NCBI RefSeq assembly: GCF_900094545.1
Contig: NZ_FMAH01000005.1
Coordinates: 153,353-217,352 of the forward strand
DNA length: 64,000 nt
Source: Martinezella miluonensis
GTDB taxonomy: Bacteria > Pseudomonadota > Alphaproteobacteria > Rhizobiales > Rhizobiaceae
Direction: 5' to 3'
Positions 9,818-20,986 of this stretch are shown here, piece by piece. Numbering within the stretch: position 1 is the stretch's first letter; each line of letters opens with the position of its first letter. The translations under genes were made by a program, and so were the position numbers. Under the pieces are notes generated by a model. It saw only the letters and a program-made list of their open reading frames with translations. It did no database searches and had not been told where the DNA came from.

Positions 9818-10522
9818 TCAAAGGGATGTGACGGCGTAACGCAGATGGATCACACCCTGATCCAGCGTTTCGCAGCTTTTGAGAGCGAGTTGAATTTTGC
9901 CTGCCAGCCCCTCCGTGCCGAATTCCACGAAACTCTGACTTGCGGCGCGTCCATCCAGAGCAGGCGCAATGAGCAGGCTGATTTCGTCGACGAGGCCTTC
10001 CGCAAGCAGGGATCCGTTGATGCCGGCGCCGCCCTCGAGCAGCAGCCGTTTGATGCCGAGTTCGCGTTCAAGAGTGTCGAGCATGGCATGCATGTCGGGT
10101 TGGGCTTGCGCGGAAACGATGTAGGAAATGCCATCGGCCACCAGTTCGGCCAGGTGGCTGTCGGGCACATCGCTGCCGAGAAGGACGACGATGTGATCGC
10201 CGTCGATTTCGTTCCTGGCGAAATGCAGCTTGCCGGAGGTGTCGACGGCAATTGCATAGTTGCCGGCTTGCCGATTGGCGAAGTGGGAGGGGCGATCGAC
10301 CTTGCCGTGCTCACGCGGCGGATGCGGCTCGCCCTTGCTCATTTCGGCCATGGTGACGCGGCCGACCATCCAGGCGTCGCCCGCCAGCTTTTCGTGGCAT
10401 GATTGGTAGAGCGCCGTCCAATCGCCGAGCTTGCCGTCGGGGCTCGCCGTCCAGCGGCTGAGGTGCAATCCGCCGTCGAGCGAGGAGATCATATGGCAGA
10501 TGACATAGGGCCTCATGGTCAT
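9818..10522 (-). CDS. RibD C-terminal / dihydrofolate-reductase-like protein
   Basis: 234 residues with the RibD_C fold: N-terminal [11 protein letters not shown], a central GRVTMAEM segment and the C-terminal [22 protein letters not shown] signature that binds NADPH in riboflavin-type reductases. Members not linked to rib genes are of unknown substrate. Its ATG overlaps the stop of the upstream cupin gene (ATGA), so the two are translationally coupled. Confidence 0.82.
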   Translation of the reverse strand: MTMRPYVICHMISSLDGGLHLSRWTASPDGKLGDWTALYQSCHEKLAGDAWMVGRVTMAEMSKGEPHPPREHGKVDRPSHFANRQAGNYAIAVDTSGKLHFARNEIDGDHIVVLLGSDVPDSHLAELVADGISYIVSAQAQPDMHAMLDTLERELGIKRLLLEGGAGINGSLLAEGLVDEISLLIAPALDGRAASQSFVEFGTEGLAGKIQLALKSCETLDQGVIHLRYAVTSL

Positions 10523-10914
10523 GCTGTCCCGAGATAGTCATCGTCGCTCACCTTCTCCATCCAGATCACCGCCGAACCGTTTTCCTTCTCGGCGATTGCG
10601 ATGTGGCTCATGGCGCAATCGGGTGCCGCACCATGCCAGTGTTTTTCACCGGGCTCGAACCAGACGATATCACCGGGGCGGATCTCCTCTATTGGACCGC
10701 CCTCACGCTGGACGCGCCCCAGTCCGGAGACGACGAGGAGGGTCTGGCCGAAGGGATGGGTATGCCATGCCGTGCGCGCGCCCGGCTCGAAGGTCACCGT
10801 TCCGCCACTCAGATTGCCTCGGCCGTTGAAGGGTGCATCGATGCGAACCGTACCGGTAAAGTAGTCTTCCGGTCCCTTGGCCGAAGGTTGCGAGCCGCTT
10901 TGCTTGATGTCCAT
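10519..10914 (-). CDS. cupin domain protein
   Basis: 131 residues, single cupin of the type seen beside carboxymuconolactone decarboxylases and in cupin-type hydroxynitrile lyases. Metal ligands appear in [17 protein letters not shown] (two His and Gln) and in the second motif at EKHWHG. Substrate unknown. Head of a two-gene operon with the RibD-like reductase, and divergent from a LysR gene that probably regulates it. Confidence 0.82.
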   Translation of the reverse strand: MDIKQSGSQPSAKGPEDYFTGTVRIDAPFNGRGNLSGGTVTFEPGARTAWHTHPFGQTLLVVSGLGRVQREGGPIEEIRPGDIVWFEPGEKHWHGAAPDCAMSHIAIAEKENGSAVIWMEKVSDDDYLGTA

Positions 10915-11034
10915 GCTCTTGAACTCCCTGATGAAAAATACGGCGCGGCGGCCGTTCTTCAGGGCAGCTTAGACTTGTCTGATTGTTGAGACTATACAAT
11001 ATAAATGGCATGGAACTATAGCTGAGGTTCATAA

Positions 11035-11928
11035 ATGCAGCGCGAGGAATTGGTCGATCTGAACGCTTTTGCGGTCGTTGCCGAAGAAAAGAGCTTCACG
11101 CGCGCCGCGGCCAAGCTCGGCACGTCGCAATCGTCCCTCAGCCATACGATCCGGCGTCTTGAGGCGAGGCTCGGCGTGCGTCTGTTGACGCGGACAACCC
11201 GCAACGTCGCGCCAACCGAAGCCGGGGAGCGGCTGCTGGCGACGCTTCGGCCGGCGTTGGAAAGCATCGGCGCCGAGCTTGCCTCCTTGAGCGAATTGCG
11301 CGAGAAGCCCGCCGGCACCATCCGCATCACGACCTCGGAACACGCGGCCGTCACTGTCCTGTGGCCGGCGCTCGAAAGGCTCCTGCCGCAATATCCCGAC
11401 ATCCACGTCGAACTCAGTATCGATTCCGGCTTGCGGGATATCGTTGCCGATCGTTTCGATGCCGGGGTACGGCTTGGAGAGGCAATTGCCAAGGACATGA
11501 TTGCTGTGAGGATCAGTCCCGATATGCGAATGATCGTCGTCGGTTCTCCAGCTTATCTTGACAGGCATCCCGCCCCGAAAACGCCGAATGATCTCGCCGA
11601 GCATAGCTGCATCAATCAGCGCTTGCTGAGTGCCGGCGGTCTCTATGCCTGGGAATTGGAAAAGGACGGGCGCGAGGTACGCGTCCGGGTAGACGGACGG
11701 CTTGTGTTTAACAATGTCGGCATGATCGTGCGGGCCGCGAAGGCGGGACTGGGCCTTGGCTTCGTCATGGACGATCACGTTGCCGAGGATCTGGCGAGCG
11801 GCCGGCTGGTGCAGGTTCTCGGCGATTGGTGCACGCCGTTCTCCGGCTATCACCTCTATTATCCAAGCCGCCGGCAACCCTCGGCAGCCTTCTCCCTGTT
11901 GGTCGATGCTTTGCGCTATCGCGGCTGA
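11035..11928 (+). CDS. LysR-family transcriptional regulator
   Basis: 297 residues. The N-terminal winged helix-turn-helix (FAVVAEEKSFTRAAAKLGTSQSSLSHTIRRLE, residues 10-41) and the LysR substrate-binding domain (about 90-297) are complete. It belongs to the large DsdC/GcvA-like group with LTRTTRNVAPTEAGE. The 120-base gap to the divergent cupin gene should hold its operator; the cupin and RibD-like pair is the likely target. Confidence 0.9.
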   Translation: MQREELVDLNAFAVVAEEKSFTRAAAKLGTSQSSLSHTIRRLEARLGVRLLTRTTRNVAPTEAGERLLATLRPALESIGAELASLSELREKPAGTIRITTSEHAAVTVLWPALERLLPQYPDIHVELSIDSGLRDIVADRFDAGVRLGEAIAKDMIAVRISPDMRMIVVGSPAYLDRHPAPKTPNDLAEHSCINQRLLSAGGLYAWELEKDGREVRVRVDGRLVFNNVGMIVRAAKAGLGLGFVMDDHVAEDLASGRLVQVLGDWCTPFSGYHLYYPSRRQPSAAFSLLVDALRYRG

Positions 11929-12171
11929 TGGCGAATATCGATGCCTATGTCGATCACGAAGCGGCAGAAAGTGTCGGCGCAGCCAGTGAAAGCTGCCTGA
12001 AAAAGAGGCGATGTTGCGCCTTCCGGGCAGCCTGTTGTCGATACCAAGCTGATTGTCCGGATTCTCGAAAACTAAAATCATAAATTGCGGTCTAATTCGC
12101 TTTTCCTGCCAATATTATTTCTATACCCAGCTTACGCAGCTATGGAATCCAGGCCGGTCGGGGGACACGGA

Positions 12172-13206
12172 ATGCTTCTTGATGATCTTACCGCGCTTGG
12201 CCGATCCGGCTTGCGTGTCAGTCCGCTTGCCCTGGGAACCATGACTTTCAGCGAAGGCCTCACTTGGCAGGCTGGTACAAACGGGCCTGCGGCCATCCTG
12301 GATCGTTATCTCGCTCTCGGCGGCAATTATCTCGACACCGGCAGAGGAGATGCAAAACCGGGGGCTCAGACGATTGTCGGCAACTACCTCGAGCGGACAT
12401 CGCCCAGGCGCGAGCGGCTTGTCATCGGCGCCAAGTTCGGTGTCGATCAGCAGGGTGCCGGGCCTGGCCGCAAATCCATCATAGCAGCGTGCGAAGCGAC
12501 GTTGCGACGGCTGCGCACGGATTATCTCGATCTCTTTTGGCTCGATAATTGGGATATGCAGGTCCCTCTCGACGAAATACTGTCGGGATTGAACGATCTC
12601 ATACAGTCGGGAAAACTGCGCTATTTCGGTATTTCCGATGCCCCGGCCTGGAAAGTTGCGCATGCGCAGCTGATTGCGCAATTTCACGGATGGGAGCCGT
12701 TCATCGGCCTGCAGATCGAATATTCGCTGGCCGCGCGGCTGTTTGAAAGCGAGCTCATTCCGATGGCGCGTGGAATGGGGCTCGGCGTCGTCTCGCATTC
12801 GCCGCTGAATGGCGGCCTCATCAGCGGAAAATACACACGCAAGAATATCGCAAACCTCGAAACCGACCGTGCCTCGCCGTTTGCGCGGCATCCCGACGAG
12901 CAGCGTCTCGAAATCGTCGACGCCCTGATCCGTATCGCTGCCGAACTCGACACCACCACCGCCCGTGTCGCCCTTGCCTGGGCCCTGGCGCGGCCCGCCG
13001 TGTCGTCGACCATCATCGGTGTCCATACTCTTGAGCAGCTTGACGATGACCTGGGTGCGCTCGATGTTCGGCTATCGCCCGAGCAGACGGCAACGCTCGA
13101 TGTGCTGACGATTCCAGTTTATTCGCTTGATCTGCCGCAGATCTTGAAAGATGCGGCGCCATCCTTCTGTGTCGACTATGCCACGATGAAGCGCAGGCTC
13201 TCCTGA
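12172..13206 (+). CDS. aldo/keto reductase-like protein lacking catalytic Tyr and His
   Basis: 344 residues with the overall fold of bacterial aldo/keto reductases: N-terminal LGRSGLRVSPLALGTMTF, a C-terminal cofactor region STIIGVHTLEQLDDDL. In the tetrad only Asp55 and Lys88 are kept. The active Tyr position (five after Asp55) is Asp60 in LDTGRGD, and the His position in LFWLDNWD is Asp125. So normal hydride transfer with Tyr as acid looks unlikely; it may have a changed reaction or bind ligand only. Start chosen at 12172, after GGGGGACACGG; the frame is open further upstream. Confidence 0.8.
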   Translation: MLLDDLTALGRSGLRVSPLALGTMTFSEGLTWQAGTNGPAAILDRYLALGGNYLDTGRGDAKPGAQTIVGNYLERTSPRRERLVIGAKFGVDQQGAGPGRKSIIAACEATLRRLRTDYLDLFWLDNWDMQVPLDEILSGLNDLIQSGKLRYFGISDAPAWKVAHAQLIAQFHGWEPFIGLQIEYSLAARLFESELIPMARGMGLGVVSHSPLNGGLISGKYTRKNIANLETDRASPFARHPDEQRLEIVDALIRIAAELDTTTARVALAWALARPAVSSTIIGVHTLEQLDDDLGALDVRLSPEQTATLDVLTIPVYSLDLPQILKDAAPSFCVDYATMKRRLS

Positions 13207-13299
13207 TTCCTTTCGGGCTTGCCTTTGCTGCGCGCGTTTCGTCTTCTCTTTTCGGCTGATCGTCCTATCTAAGCCCGCAATGGCAATAGGAGGAGCGGC

Positions 13300-13590
13300 A
13301 TGGGTGACGGGCTGCTGCCGCCGAATGTCGATCGCAATGTAGCCTCGGAACCCGCTGCCCGGTCGAGCGGTCGTATGGTCCTGCCTGACCATGAGGCACG
13401 ATTTTCTTGGAAGACCGATGCCGAGATGGGCGAAAGGCTGCATCTTTTCAGGAAGGCGATCCGCCATCATCTTGCCGCGCTTTACGGAAAGATCGAGGTG
13501 AAGGCAGCTTCTATCCGGTTCTATTCGCGTAATTGGCGGAAGAACCTGCATTCTCGGCGTCAAAAAAGCTACTTTATACTAAGGCAATAG
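13300..13590 (+). CDS. doubtful small open frame
   Basis: 96 codons with ATG at 13300 preceded by AGGAGGAG, one of the best ribosome binding sites in the window. The product (MGDGLLPPNVD..., ending KSYFILRQ) is basic and has no recognisable domain, signal peptide or membrane segment. Composition resembles translated non-coding DNA. Kept because of the ribosome binding site; may not be real. Confidence 0.3.
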   Translation: MGDGLLPPNVDRNVASEPAARSSGRMVLPDHEARFSWKTDAEMGERLHLFRKAIRHHLAALYGKIEVKAASIRFYSRNWRKNLHSRRQKSYFILRQ

Positions 13591-13640
13591 TACTTTCTGC
13601 CCTGTAAGCTCAGGCATTGCTGCCCTATTTCCCTGTTCGT

Positions 13641-13671
13641 GGCCTTGGTCGAAGGCCAGCGCTTTTTTTTT
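13641..13671 (+). terminator. intrinsic terminator
   Basis: GGCCTT and AAGGCC form a 6-bp stem around GGTCG, followed after AGCGC by nine consecutive T residues (13663-13671). It ends whatever is transcribed upstream, either the doubtful 96-codon frame or a small RNA, 24 bases before the csbD-like start. Confidence 0.7.
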
Positions 13672-13694
13672 GAGCAAGCTGAGGAGACAAGACA

Positions 13695-13874
13695 ATGGAT
13701 AAAAACCGTGTCGTAGGTGCCGCCAAGGAGGCAAGCGGCTCGATCAAGGAGGCCGCAGGAAAGCTGATCGGCAACGATCGGCTCCGGTTTAGAGGCACTG
13801 TCGAAAAGGTCGAAGGGAAAATCCTCGTCAAAGTCGGCAAGGCCAAGGACGCCGTCAGGAAACTGCTTCGCTGA
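13695..13874 (+). CDS. CsbD-family stress protein
   Basis: 59 residues. MDKNRVVGAAKEASGSIKEAAGKLIGNDRL is the CsbD pattern: charged amphipathic helices with repeated Gly-Lys/Ala-Lys pairs and no cysteines. CsbD-like proteins are small general-stress proteins in many bacteria, of unclear mechanism; in alphaproteobacteria they are often in the general stress regulon. The next two genes (BON, DUF992) are also envelope or stress-type. Confidence 0.85.
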   Translation: MDKNRVVGAAKEASGSIKEAAGKLIGNDRLRFRGTVEKVEGKILVKVGKAKDAVRKLLR

Positions 13875-13925
13875 CGCCGATCAGCATGTGAATTCCCATT
13901 CCTGCGATCCCACCGAGGCTCATTA

Positions 13926-14210
13926 ATGCTTTTCCTGCGCAAGCTTTCATCGCTGACGACATTGCCGGATAGCCGAGCGACCTGTGCTGCCATCCGCAGC
14001 CTGATTGCCTATGCCGATGGGCTCGAGGGCTCGCGCATCGACGTTACCGCGATCGAGGGTGCGATCGTGCTGTCCGGTGTGGCATCCTCCAATGGGGCGC
14101 GCGAACGGGCGCTTTGGATTGCCGGCGAGTACGCCGGAGTTCGCATTGTCAACAACATCGCCGTCCGCGCCGATCAAGAACCTTCAGGCCAGTCCGAGAT
14201 CGGCGTCTAG
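13926..14210 (+). CDS. BON-domain protein
   Basis: 94 residues. A single BON-like domain over about residues 18-82 (RSLIAYADGLEGSRIDVTAIEGAIVLSGVASSNGARERALWIAGEYAGVRIVNNI within that span), the pattern of OsmY-type domains thought to bind membranes or other ligands. Unlike OsmY there is no clear signal peptide, so it may be cytoplasmic. 51 bases after the CsbD-like gene; a shared stress role is inferred. Confidence 0.7.
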   Translation: MLFLRKLSSLTTLPDSRATCAAIRSLIAYADGLEGSRIDVTAIEGAIVLSGVASSNGARERALWIAGEYAGVRIVNNIAVRADQEPSGQSEIGV

Positions 14211-14265
14211 CCGCGCAAATGCGGGCCGGACTGGTCATGGTGCTCAAACTGTCGAAGGAGACGTC

Positions 14266-14784
14266 ATGAGAAAGATCTTTATTGTGGCCGCGGCTGTTTC
14301 CGTTGCCTTTGGTTCGGCGGCTTCCGCTGCCAGCACCCATCATCCCGCCAAGAAAGAGTCGGCGCAGGTCGCCTCCCAGCCGAAGGAACGTCTTGGAACT
14401 CTCTCCTGCGAGGTGGCAGGCGGCGTCGGCATGATCATCGGCTCCAACAAGAAGGTCAGTTGCACCTTCAAGCAACGAACCGGCAAGGTCGAGCGCTATG
14501 TTGGCTCGATCGGCAAGCTCGGTATCGATGTCGGAGTCACCGGCAAAAGCTATTTGAGCTGGCTCGTGGTCAATACCGCTCCTACGCGTGTCGGTGATGG
14601 CGCCCTCGCCGGCACCTATGTCGGAGCGTCTGCCGGTGCTTCGGTAGGTCTTGGTCTAGGCGCCAACGCCCTGGTCGGCGGCAATTCGAAGAACTATGCG
14701 CTGCAACCGCTGAGCGCAGAGGCCGGAACCGGTCTCAACGTCGCGGCCGGTGTCTCCCGGCTGGAGCTGAGTGCCGTGCGATGA
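14266..14784 (+). CDS. DUF992 exported protein
   Basis: 172 residues with a Sec signal peptide (MRKIFIVAAAVSVAFGSAASA, cleavage near residue 22). The mature part begins GTLSCEVAGGVGMIIGSNKKVSCTF, the DUF992 hallmark with two cysteines, and is rich in Gly and Ala near the C-terminus (GTYVGASAGASVGLGLGANALVGG region). Function unknown; periplasmic or surface location inferred. Start preceded by GAAGGAGACGTC. Confidence 0.87.
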   Translation: MRKIFIVAAAVSVAFGSAASAASTHHPAKKESAQVASQPKERLGTLSCEVAGGVGMIIGSNKKVSCTFKQRTGKVERYVGSIGKLGIDVGVTGKSYLSWLVVNTAPTRVGDGALAGTYVGASAGASVGLGLGANALVGGNSKNYALQPLSAEAGTGLNVAAGVSRLELSAVR

Positions 14785-14819
14785 CAGACGATCGCCATCG
14801 GTTTTAGGCGGACATAATG

Positions 14820-14844
14820 CCTCCGTGCGGAAACTGCACGGAGG
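14820..14844 (+). terminator. hairpin after the DUF992 gene
   Basis: A perfect 9-bp stem, CCTCCGTGC with GCACGGAGG, around a 7-base loop, 35 bases after the stop codon. No T-run; weak terminator or 3' stem. Confidence 0.5.
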
Positions 14845-14858
14845 GCGACAGGATGATC

Positions 14859-14887
14859 CGGACGCGATCTGAATTATGTCGCGTCCG
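14859..14887 (-). terminator. hairpin after katG
   Basis: A perfect 9-bp stem (CGGACGCGA with TCGCGTCCG) around an 11-base loop, beginning 18 bases beyond the katG stop codon. No T-run. Confidence 0.5.
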
Positions 14888-14905
14888 AATGTTTTGTGCC
14901 TTACA

Positions 14906-17405
<2,500 letters not shown>

Positions 17406-18407
17406 ATGATAAATCTCACCCTCAAGCAGCTGCGCTATTTCGAAGCCTTGGCAAAGCATGGCCATTTCGGACGTGCGGCCGATGTTTGCGCCATTTCTCA
17501 GCCTGCCCTCTCGATGCAGATCAAGGAACTGGAGGAGCAGCTTGGCACCGACCTCTTCGAAAGGGGCGCCCGCCAGGTCCGGCTCACCAATTTCGGCGAG
17601 GCGTTCGCCGAACGCGTCCGCGAGATTTTGCGGTCGGTCGATGAGCTGGGGGATCTCGCGCGTGCCTCCCGCAGCCAGCCGGTCGGCCGTTTGAGGATCG
17701 GCATCATCCCGACCGTCGCGCCCTATTTGCTGCCGACCATCATTGGCAATCTCACCAGCATGTATGACGGTCTCGACATTCATGTGCGGGAGACACTGAC
17801 GTCGAAGCTGGTCGAGGAACTGGCCGAAGGCCGGCTCGATACGGCCATCGTCGCTCTGCCTGTATCCGAGCCGTCCCTGACGGAAGTGGCACTTTTTGCT
17901 GAGAACTTCGTGCTGGTGCGGCCAAGCGAGGACGAGGGCAAGCCGGTGCCCAATCGCGAGGCGCTGCGCGAAATGCGGCTGCTGCTTCTCGAGGAGGGGC
18001 ATTGCTTTCGCGATCAGGCCCTGTCCTTCTGCAACATACAGTCGGCGCTGCCGCGGGAGCTTATGGACGGCAGCTCGCTATCGACGCTGGTGCAAATGGT
18101 CAGCGCCGGCATCGGCGTCACCTTGATCCCGGAGATGGCTGTTGCGGTTGAGACGCGATCTGCCTCGGTATCGGCGGTGCGTTTCCAAAGTCCGCAGCCT
18201 TCACGGACGATCGGCATGATCTGGCGCAAGACAAGCCCCTTGGCCAAGCAGCTCATGCGGATTTCGGAAGTCGTTCGTCAATCGGCCGAGGCGATGCGCG
18301 AGCAGCACGATTCGATCTGGCGCACACAGGATTTTGCCGTTGGCGGTCTAACGCCCCCGCCTGTGCAGGGCGGCGTCGATGATGCTTTATCGTCCGGAGA
18401 TCCCTGA
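17406..18407 (+). CDS. oxyR: hydrogen peroxide-sensing LysR regulator OxyR
   Basis: 333 residues, about 25 longer than E. coli OxyR because of a C-terminal tail. N-terminal helix-turn-helix FGRAADVCAISQPALSMQIKELE. The redox pair is conserved: Cys200 and Cys209 in GHCFRDQALSFC match Cys199 and Cys208 of E. coli, which form the activating disulfide. Divergent from katG, its expected target. Confidence 0.95.
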   Translation: MINLTLKQLRYFEALAKHGHFGRAADVCAISQPALSMQIKELEEQLGTDLFERGARQVRLTNFGEAFAERVREILRSVDELGDLARASRSQPVGRLRIGIIPTVAPYLLPTIIGNLTSMYDGLDIHVRETLTSKLVEELAEGRLDTAIVALPVSEPSLTEVALFAENFVLVRPSEDEGKPVPNREALREMRLLLLEEGHCFRDQALSFCNIQSALPRELMDGSSLSTLVQMVSAGIGVTLIPEMAVAVETRSASVSAVRFQSPQPSRTIGMIWRKTSPLAKQLMRISEVVRQSAEAMREQHDSIWRTQDFAVGGLTPPPVQGGVDDALSSGDP

Positions 18408-18494
18408 TTGCGCCCCGGAATAGCTGCTTTCGCCGACGCGGCGTGGGAAAAAATCCGAACGAGGTTATTTCTTTTCCACAAGCGCAGAGATTTC

Positions 18495-18521
18495 AAACGA
18501 TTAAAGTAATTTTAATCGTTT
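18495..18521. promoter_or_regulatory. AT-rich 11-bp inverted repeat
   Basis: AAACGATTAAA and TTTAATCGTTT, perfect 11-bp arms around GTAAT, followed by AAATTTTTT. It lies 87 bases after oxyR and 75 bases before a small gene. It could end oxyR transcription, but the stem is weak in GC and the sequence looks more like an operator. Confidence 0.5.
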
Positions 18522-18595
18522 AAATTTTTTAATGCCTTGATTTACAAAGAAACTCTTCCATGTCATCCCATTATCGCATGACAATGGAGGTCGTG

Positions 18596-18772
18596 ATGCA
18601 AGAGTTCGAAAACGTACGAAATGAGATTCCTACGTATGTGATTGATCGCCTGGAAGGCGAATGGCGGCTGATGCAGGCTCAGGACTCGCAGCTGAAGACC
18701 GGGCTGCGGACGCAGACCCGGGAAAACACAGCCCCTGCCACGACCGACCGTTTCGGATCTCTGGATAAGTGA
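18596..18772 (+). CDS. small hypothetical protein
   Basis: 58 residues, MQEFENVRNEIPTYVIDRLEGEW at the start, hydrophilic throughout, no signal peptide. Not recognised. The start at 18596 is set by GGAGGTCGTG immediately upstream; in-frame ATGs at 18560 and 18578 lack such a site. An AT-rich inverted repeat lies upstream and may regulate it. Confidence 0.55.
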   Translation: MQEFENVRNEIPTYVIDRLEGEWRLMQAQDSQLKTGLRTQTRENTAPATTDRFGSLDK

Positions 18773-18944
18773 CGGGTTTCCAGGGATCGGCGTTGACCGC
18801 GCCCTGCTAGGCCGAGACTTTCAAACCGCGCTTGGCGCCACACTTCTTCCCATTACCTCGCAGCGAAATTCGGATCAGCTCTGACCATTGGTCAGGGCTG
18901 TCGTTCCGCTGCGCAGGTTTGGGCCGGCAGGAGATGTTACTGTC

Positions 18945-20132
18945 TTAGGCGTCGAGATAGCGCTCGGTCAGCCGCGCCCACATGGCGGCGCCGGCCGTGA
19001 GGCTTTCATCGGCGAAATCATACTTTGCGCTGTGCAGAACCGGCGAGTTGACGCCATTGCCGAGGCGCAGGAAGCTGCCGGGCTTGTGTTCCAGGAAGTA
19101 AGCGAAGTCTTCGCTGCCGGGAATGAGGTTGCATGTGGAGACCTTGTCGGCACCGACCAGCTCTTCTGCTACTGTGCGTGCCAATTCGGTTTCCTTCTCC
19201 GAATTGACGACGACCGGATACCCGCGGATGTAGTCGATATCGACGCTGGCGCCATAACCTTCGGCAACAGAGTGCGCGAGCTGGCGGATTCTTGTCTCGA
19301 GGAGTTCGCGGATCTTCGGATCGAAGGAGCGGACACTCAGCGCCATCCGGGCGCTTTCGGGGATAACGTTCGAAGCTTCGCCGGCGTGGATGGAGCCGAC
19401 CGTCACGACGGCCGTCTGCGTCGGGTCGATGCTCCGGGCAACCACCGTCTGCAGGCTGACGACGAGGTTACAGGCGACCACGATAGGATCGATAGTCAGA
19501 TGCGGACGCGAGGCATGGCCGCCCTTGCCCGTTATGGTAATCTCGACGGTATCGGCCGCCGCCATCAATGGTCCCGAGCGCATCAGCCAGCTGCCTTCCG
19601 GCGCGCCCGGATGATTGTGCAAGCCAAAAATCGCGTCAAAGGGAAAGCGCTCGAACAGGCCGTCCTTGATCATGGCTTGGGCACCGCTCACCGCTCCGGC
19701 TTCTTCGGCGGGCTGGAAGATCAGGTTCACCGTGCCGTTGAACCGGCGGGTGCGGGCGAGATATTCGGCAGCCCCCAAAAGCATGGTCGTGTGGCCGTCA
19801 TGGCCGCAGGCATGCATCTTTCCAGGCGCCTTGCTGGCATAGGGACGGCCGGTCTGCTCGAGGATCGGCAGCGCGTCCATGTCGGCACGGATGGCGATGC
19901 TCTTCTTGCCGGCTCCAGCCGTCAGTCGTGCGACGACGCCATGGCCGCCGACATTGCGTGTCACCTCATAACCCCAGGATTCCAGCTTTTCGGCGACGAA
20001 GCGCGCGGTTTCGGCCTCCTCGAAGGAGAGCTCGGGATTGGCGTGCAGATGCTGGCGGATGCCGGTCAATTCGGCCTTCATCGGTTCGAAGTCCGACAGG
20101 CGTGCGAAGTCGTTGTCGAGGGTCATGGCCAC
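18945..20132 (-). CDS. M20 family amidohydrolase (hippurate hydrolase / N-acyl amino acid hydrolase-like)
   Basis: 395 residues. Cytoplasmic metalloenzyme that cleaves N-acyl amino acids or similar amides. Motifs of the M20D group are present in order: RADMDALPI, MHACGHDGHTTMLLG (metal-binding Cys and His), IFQPAEEAG (Glu base), GLHNHPGAP, and the C-terminal SEDFAYF. Last gene of the operon with an amino-acid-type ABC transporter, so it probably acts on what the transporter imports. Substrate not identified. Confidence 0.9.
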   Translation of the reverse strand: MAMTLDNDFARLSDFEPMKAELTGIRQHLHANPELSFEEAETARFVAEKLESWGYEVTRNVGGHGVVARLTAGAGKKSIAIRADMDALPILEQTGRPYASKAPGKMHACGHDGHTTMLLGAAEYLARTRRFNGTVNLIFQPAEEAGAVSGAQAMIKDGLFERFPFDAIFGLHNHPGAPEGSWLMRSGPLMAAADTVEITITGKGGHASRPHLTIDPIVVACNLVVSLQTVVARSIDPTQTAVVTVGSIHAGEASNVIPESARMALSVRSFDPKIRELLETRIRQLAHSVAEGYGASVDIDYIRGYPVVVNSEKETELARTVAEELVGADKVSTCNLIPGSEDFAYFLEHKPGSFLRLGNGVNSPVLHSAKYDFADESLTAGAAMWARLTERYLDA

Positions 20133-20144
20133 TCCAATGGTTTG

Positions 20145-20186
20145 TTTGAGCCGCGCGCACTATGAATCTGGGCGCGGCGGCTCAAA
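20145..20186 (-). other. intercistronic stem-loop between ABC ATPase and amidohydrolase genes
   Basis: TTTGAGCCGC (20145-20154) and GCGGCTCAAA (20177-20186) are perfect 10-bp arms around a 22-base loop. It is in the 74-base gap between the amidohydrolase start and the ATPase stop. The amidohydrolase start is to the left on this strand, so the stem would separate the two messages or tune the last gene. Confidence 0.45.
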
Positions 20187-20206
20187 ATGGGATCGATACC
20201 ATCGCG

Positions 20207-20986
20207 CTAGATGAAGCGCGACAGGAAGCTTCTGGTGCGGGGATGCTGCGGATTGCCGATCACATCTTCCGGCTTGCCCTGCTCGACGATCTTGCCGCCG
20301 TCCATGAAGACCACCCGATCGGCCGCTTCGCGGGCAAAGCCGATCTCATGAGTGACGACGATCATCGTCAAGCCTTGGCTGGCAAGGTCGCGCATGGTGG
20401 CGAGCACCTCGCCGACCAGCTCCGGGTCGAGCGCGGAGGTCGGCTCGTCGAACAGCATCAGCTTCGGCCTGATGGCCAGCGCCCTGGCGATCGCCACGCG
20501 CTGCTGCTGGCCGCCGGAAAGCTGTCGCGGATAGTTATCCGTTTTGGCCGAAAGCCCGACGCGATCGAGCAGTGTCCGCGCATTGTCCGTCGCTTGGCTG
20601 CGGCTCTCGCCATGGATGCCGATCGGCGCCTCGATGACATTCTGCAGCGCCGTCATATGCGGATAGAGATTGAACTGCTGGAACACCATGCCGATCTTGC
20701 GCCGTTGCAGCGCGATGGCGTGATTGGACAGCTTGACGAGCCGACCCTTGTTCAGCCGGTAGCCGATCTGCTCGCCGTCGACTTCGATCGATCCGCGATT
20801 GATCGACTCCAGATGATTGATGCAGCGCAGGAAAGTCGACTTCCCGGAACCGGAAGGGCCGAGGATGACGACCACTTCTCCGGGGGCGACGTCGAGGTCG
20901 ATGCCTTTCAGCACCTCGAGGTGCTCGAAGGATTTGTGGACGTTGCGGGCGCGGACGAGGGGCGACAAATTGACGTTGGCGTTCAT
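20207..20986 (-). CDS. amino acid ABC transporter ATP-binding protein
   Basis: 259 residues of the GlnQ/HisP type. Walker [11 protein letters not shown]-loop [18 protein letters not shown], signature [15 protein letters not shown], Walker [15 protein letters not shown] and the H-loop VTHE are intact. Energises import through the adjacent permease. ATG overlaps the permease stop (ATGA). Confidence 0.95.
   Translation of the reverse strand: MNANVNLSPLVRARNVHKSFEHLEVLKGIDLDVAPGEVVVILGPSGSGKSTFLRCINHLESINRGSIEVDGEQIGYRLNKGRLVKLSNHAIALQRRKIGMVFQQFNLYPHMTALQNVIEAPIGIHGESRSQATDNARTLLDRVGLSAKTDNYPRQLSGGQQQRVAIARALAIRPKLMLFDEPTSALDPELVGEVLATMRDLASQGLTMIVVTHEIGFAREAADRVVFMDGGKIVEQGKPEDVIGNPQHPRTRSFLSRFI

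Larger units (their letters stand above)
13207..13694. other. region with weak small frame, possible small RNA and terminator
   Basis: 488 bases between the aldo/keto reductase-like gene and csbD-like gene. It contains a 96-codon frame with a strong ribosome binding site, then a TATACT box at 13575-13580 and a strong intrinsic terminator at 13641-13671. These are listed separately. Confidence 0.5.
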
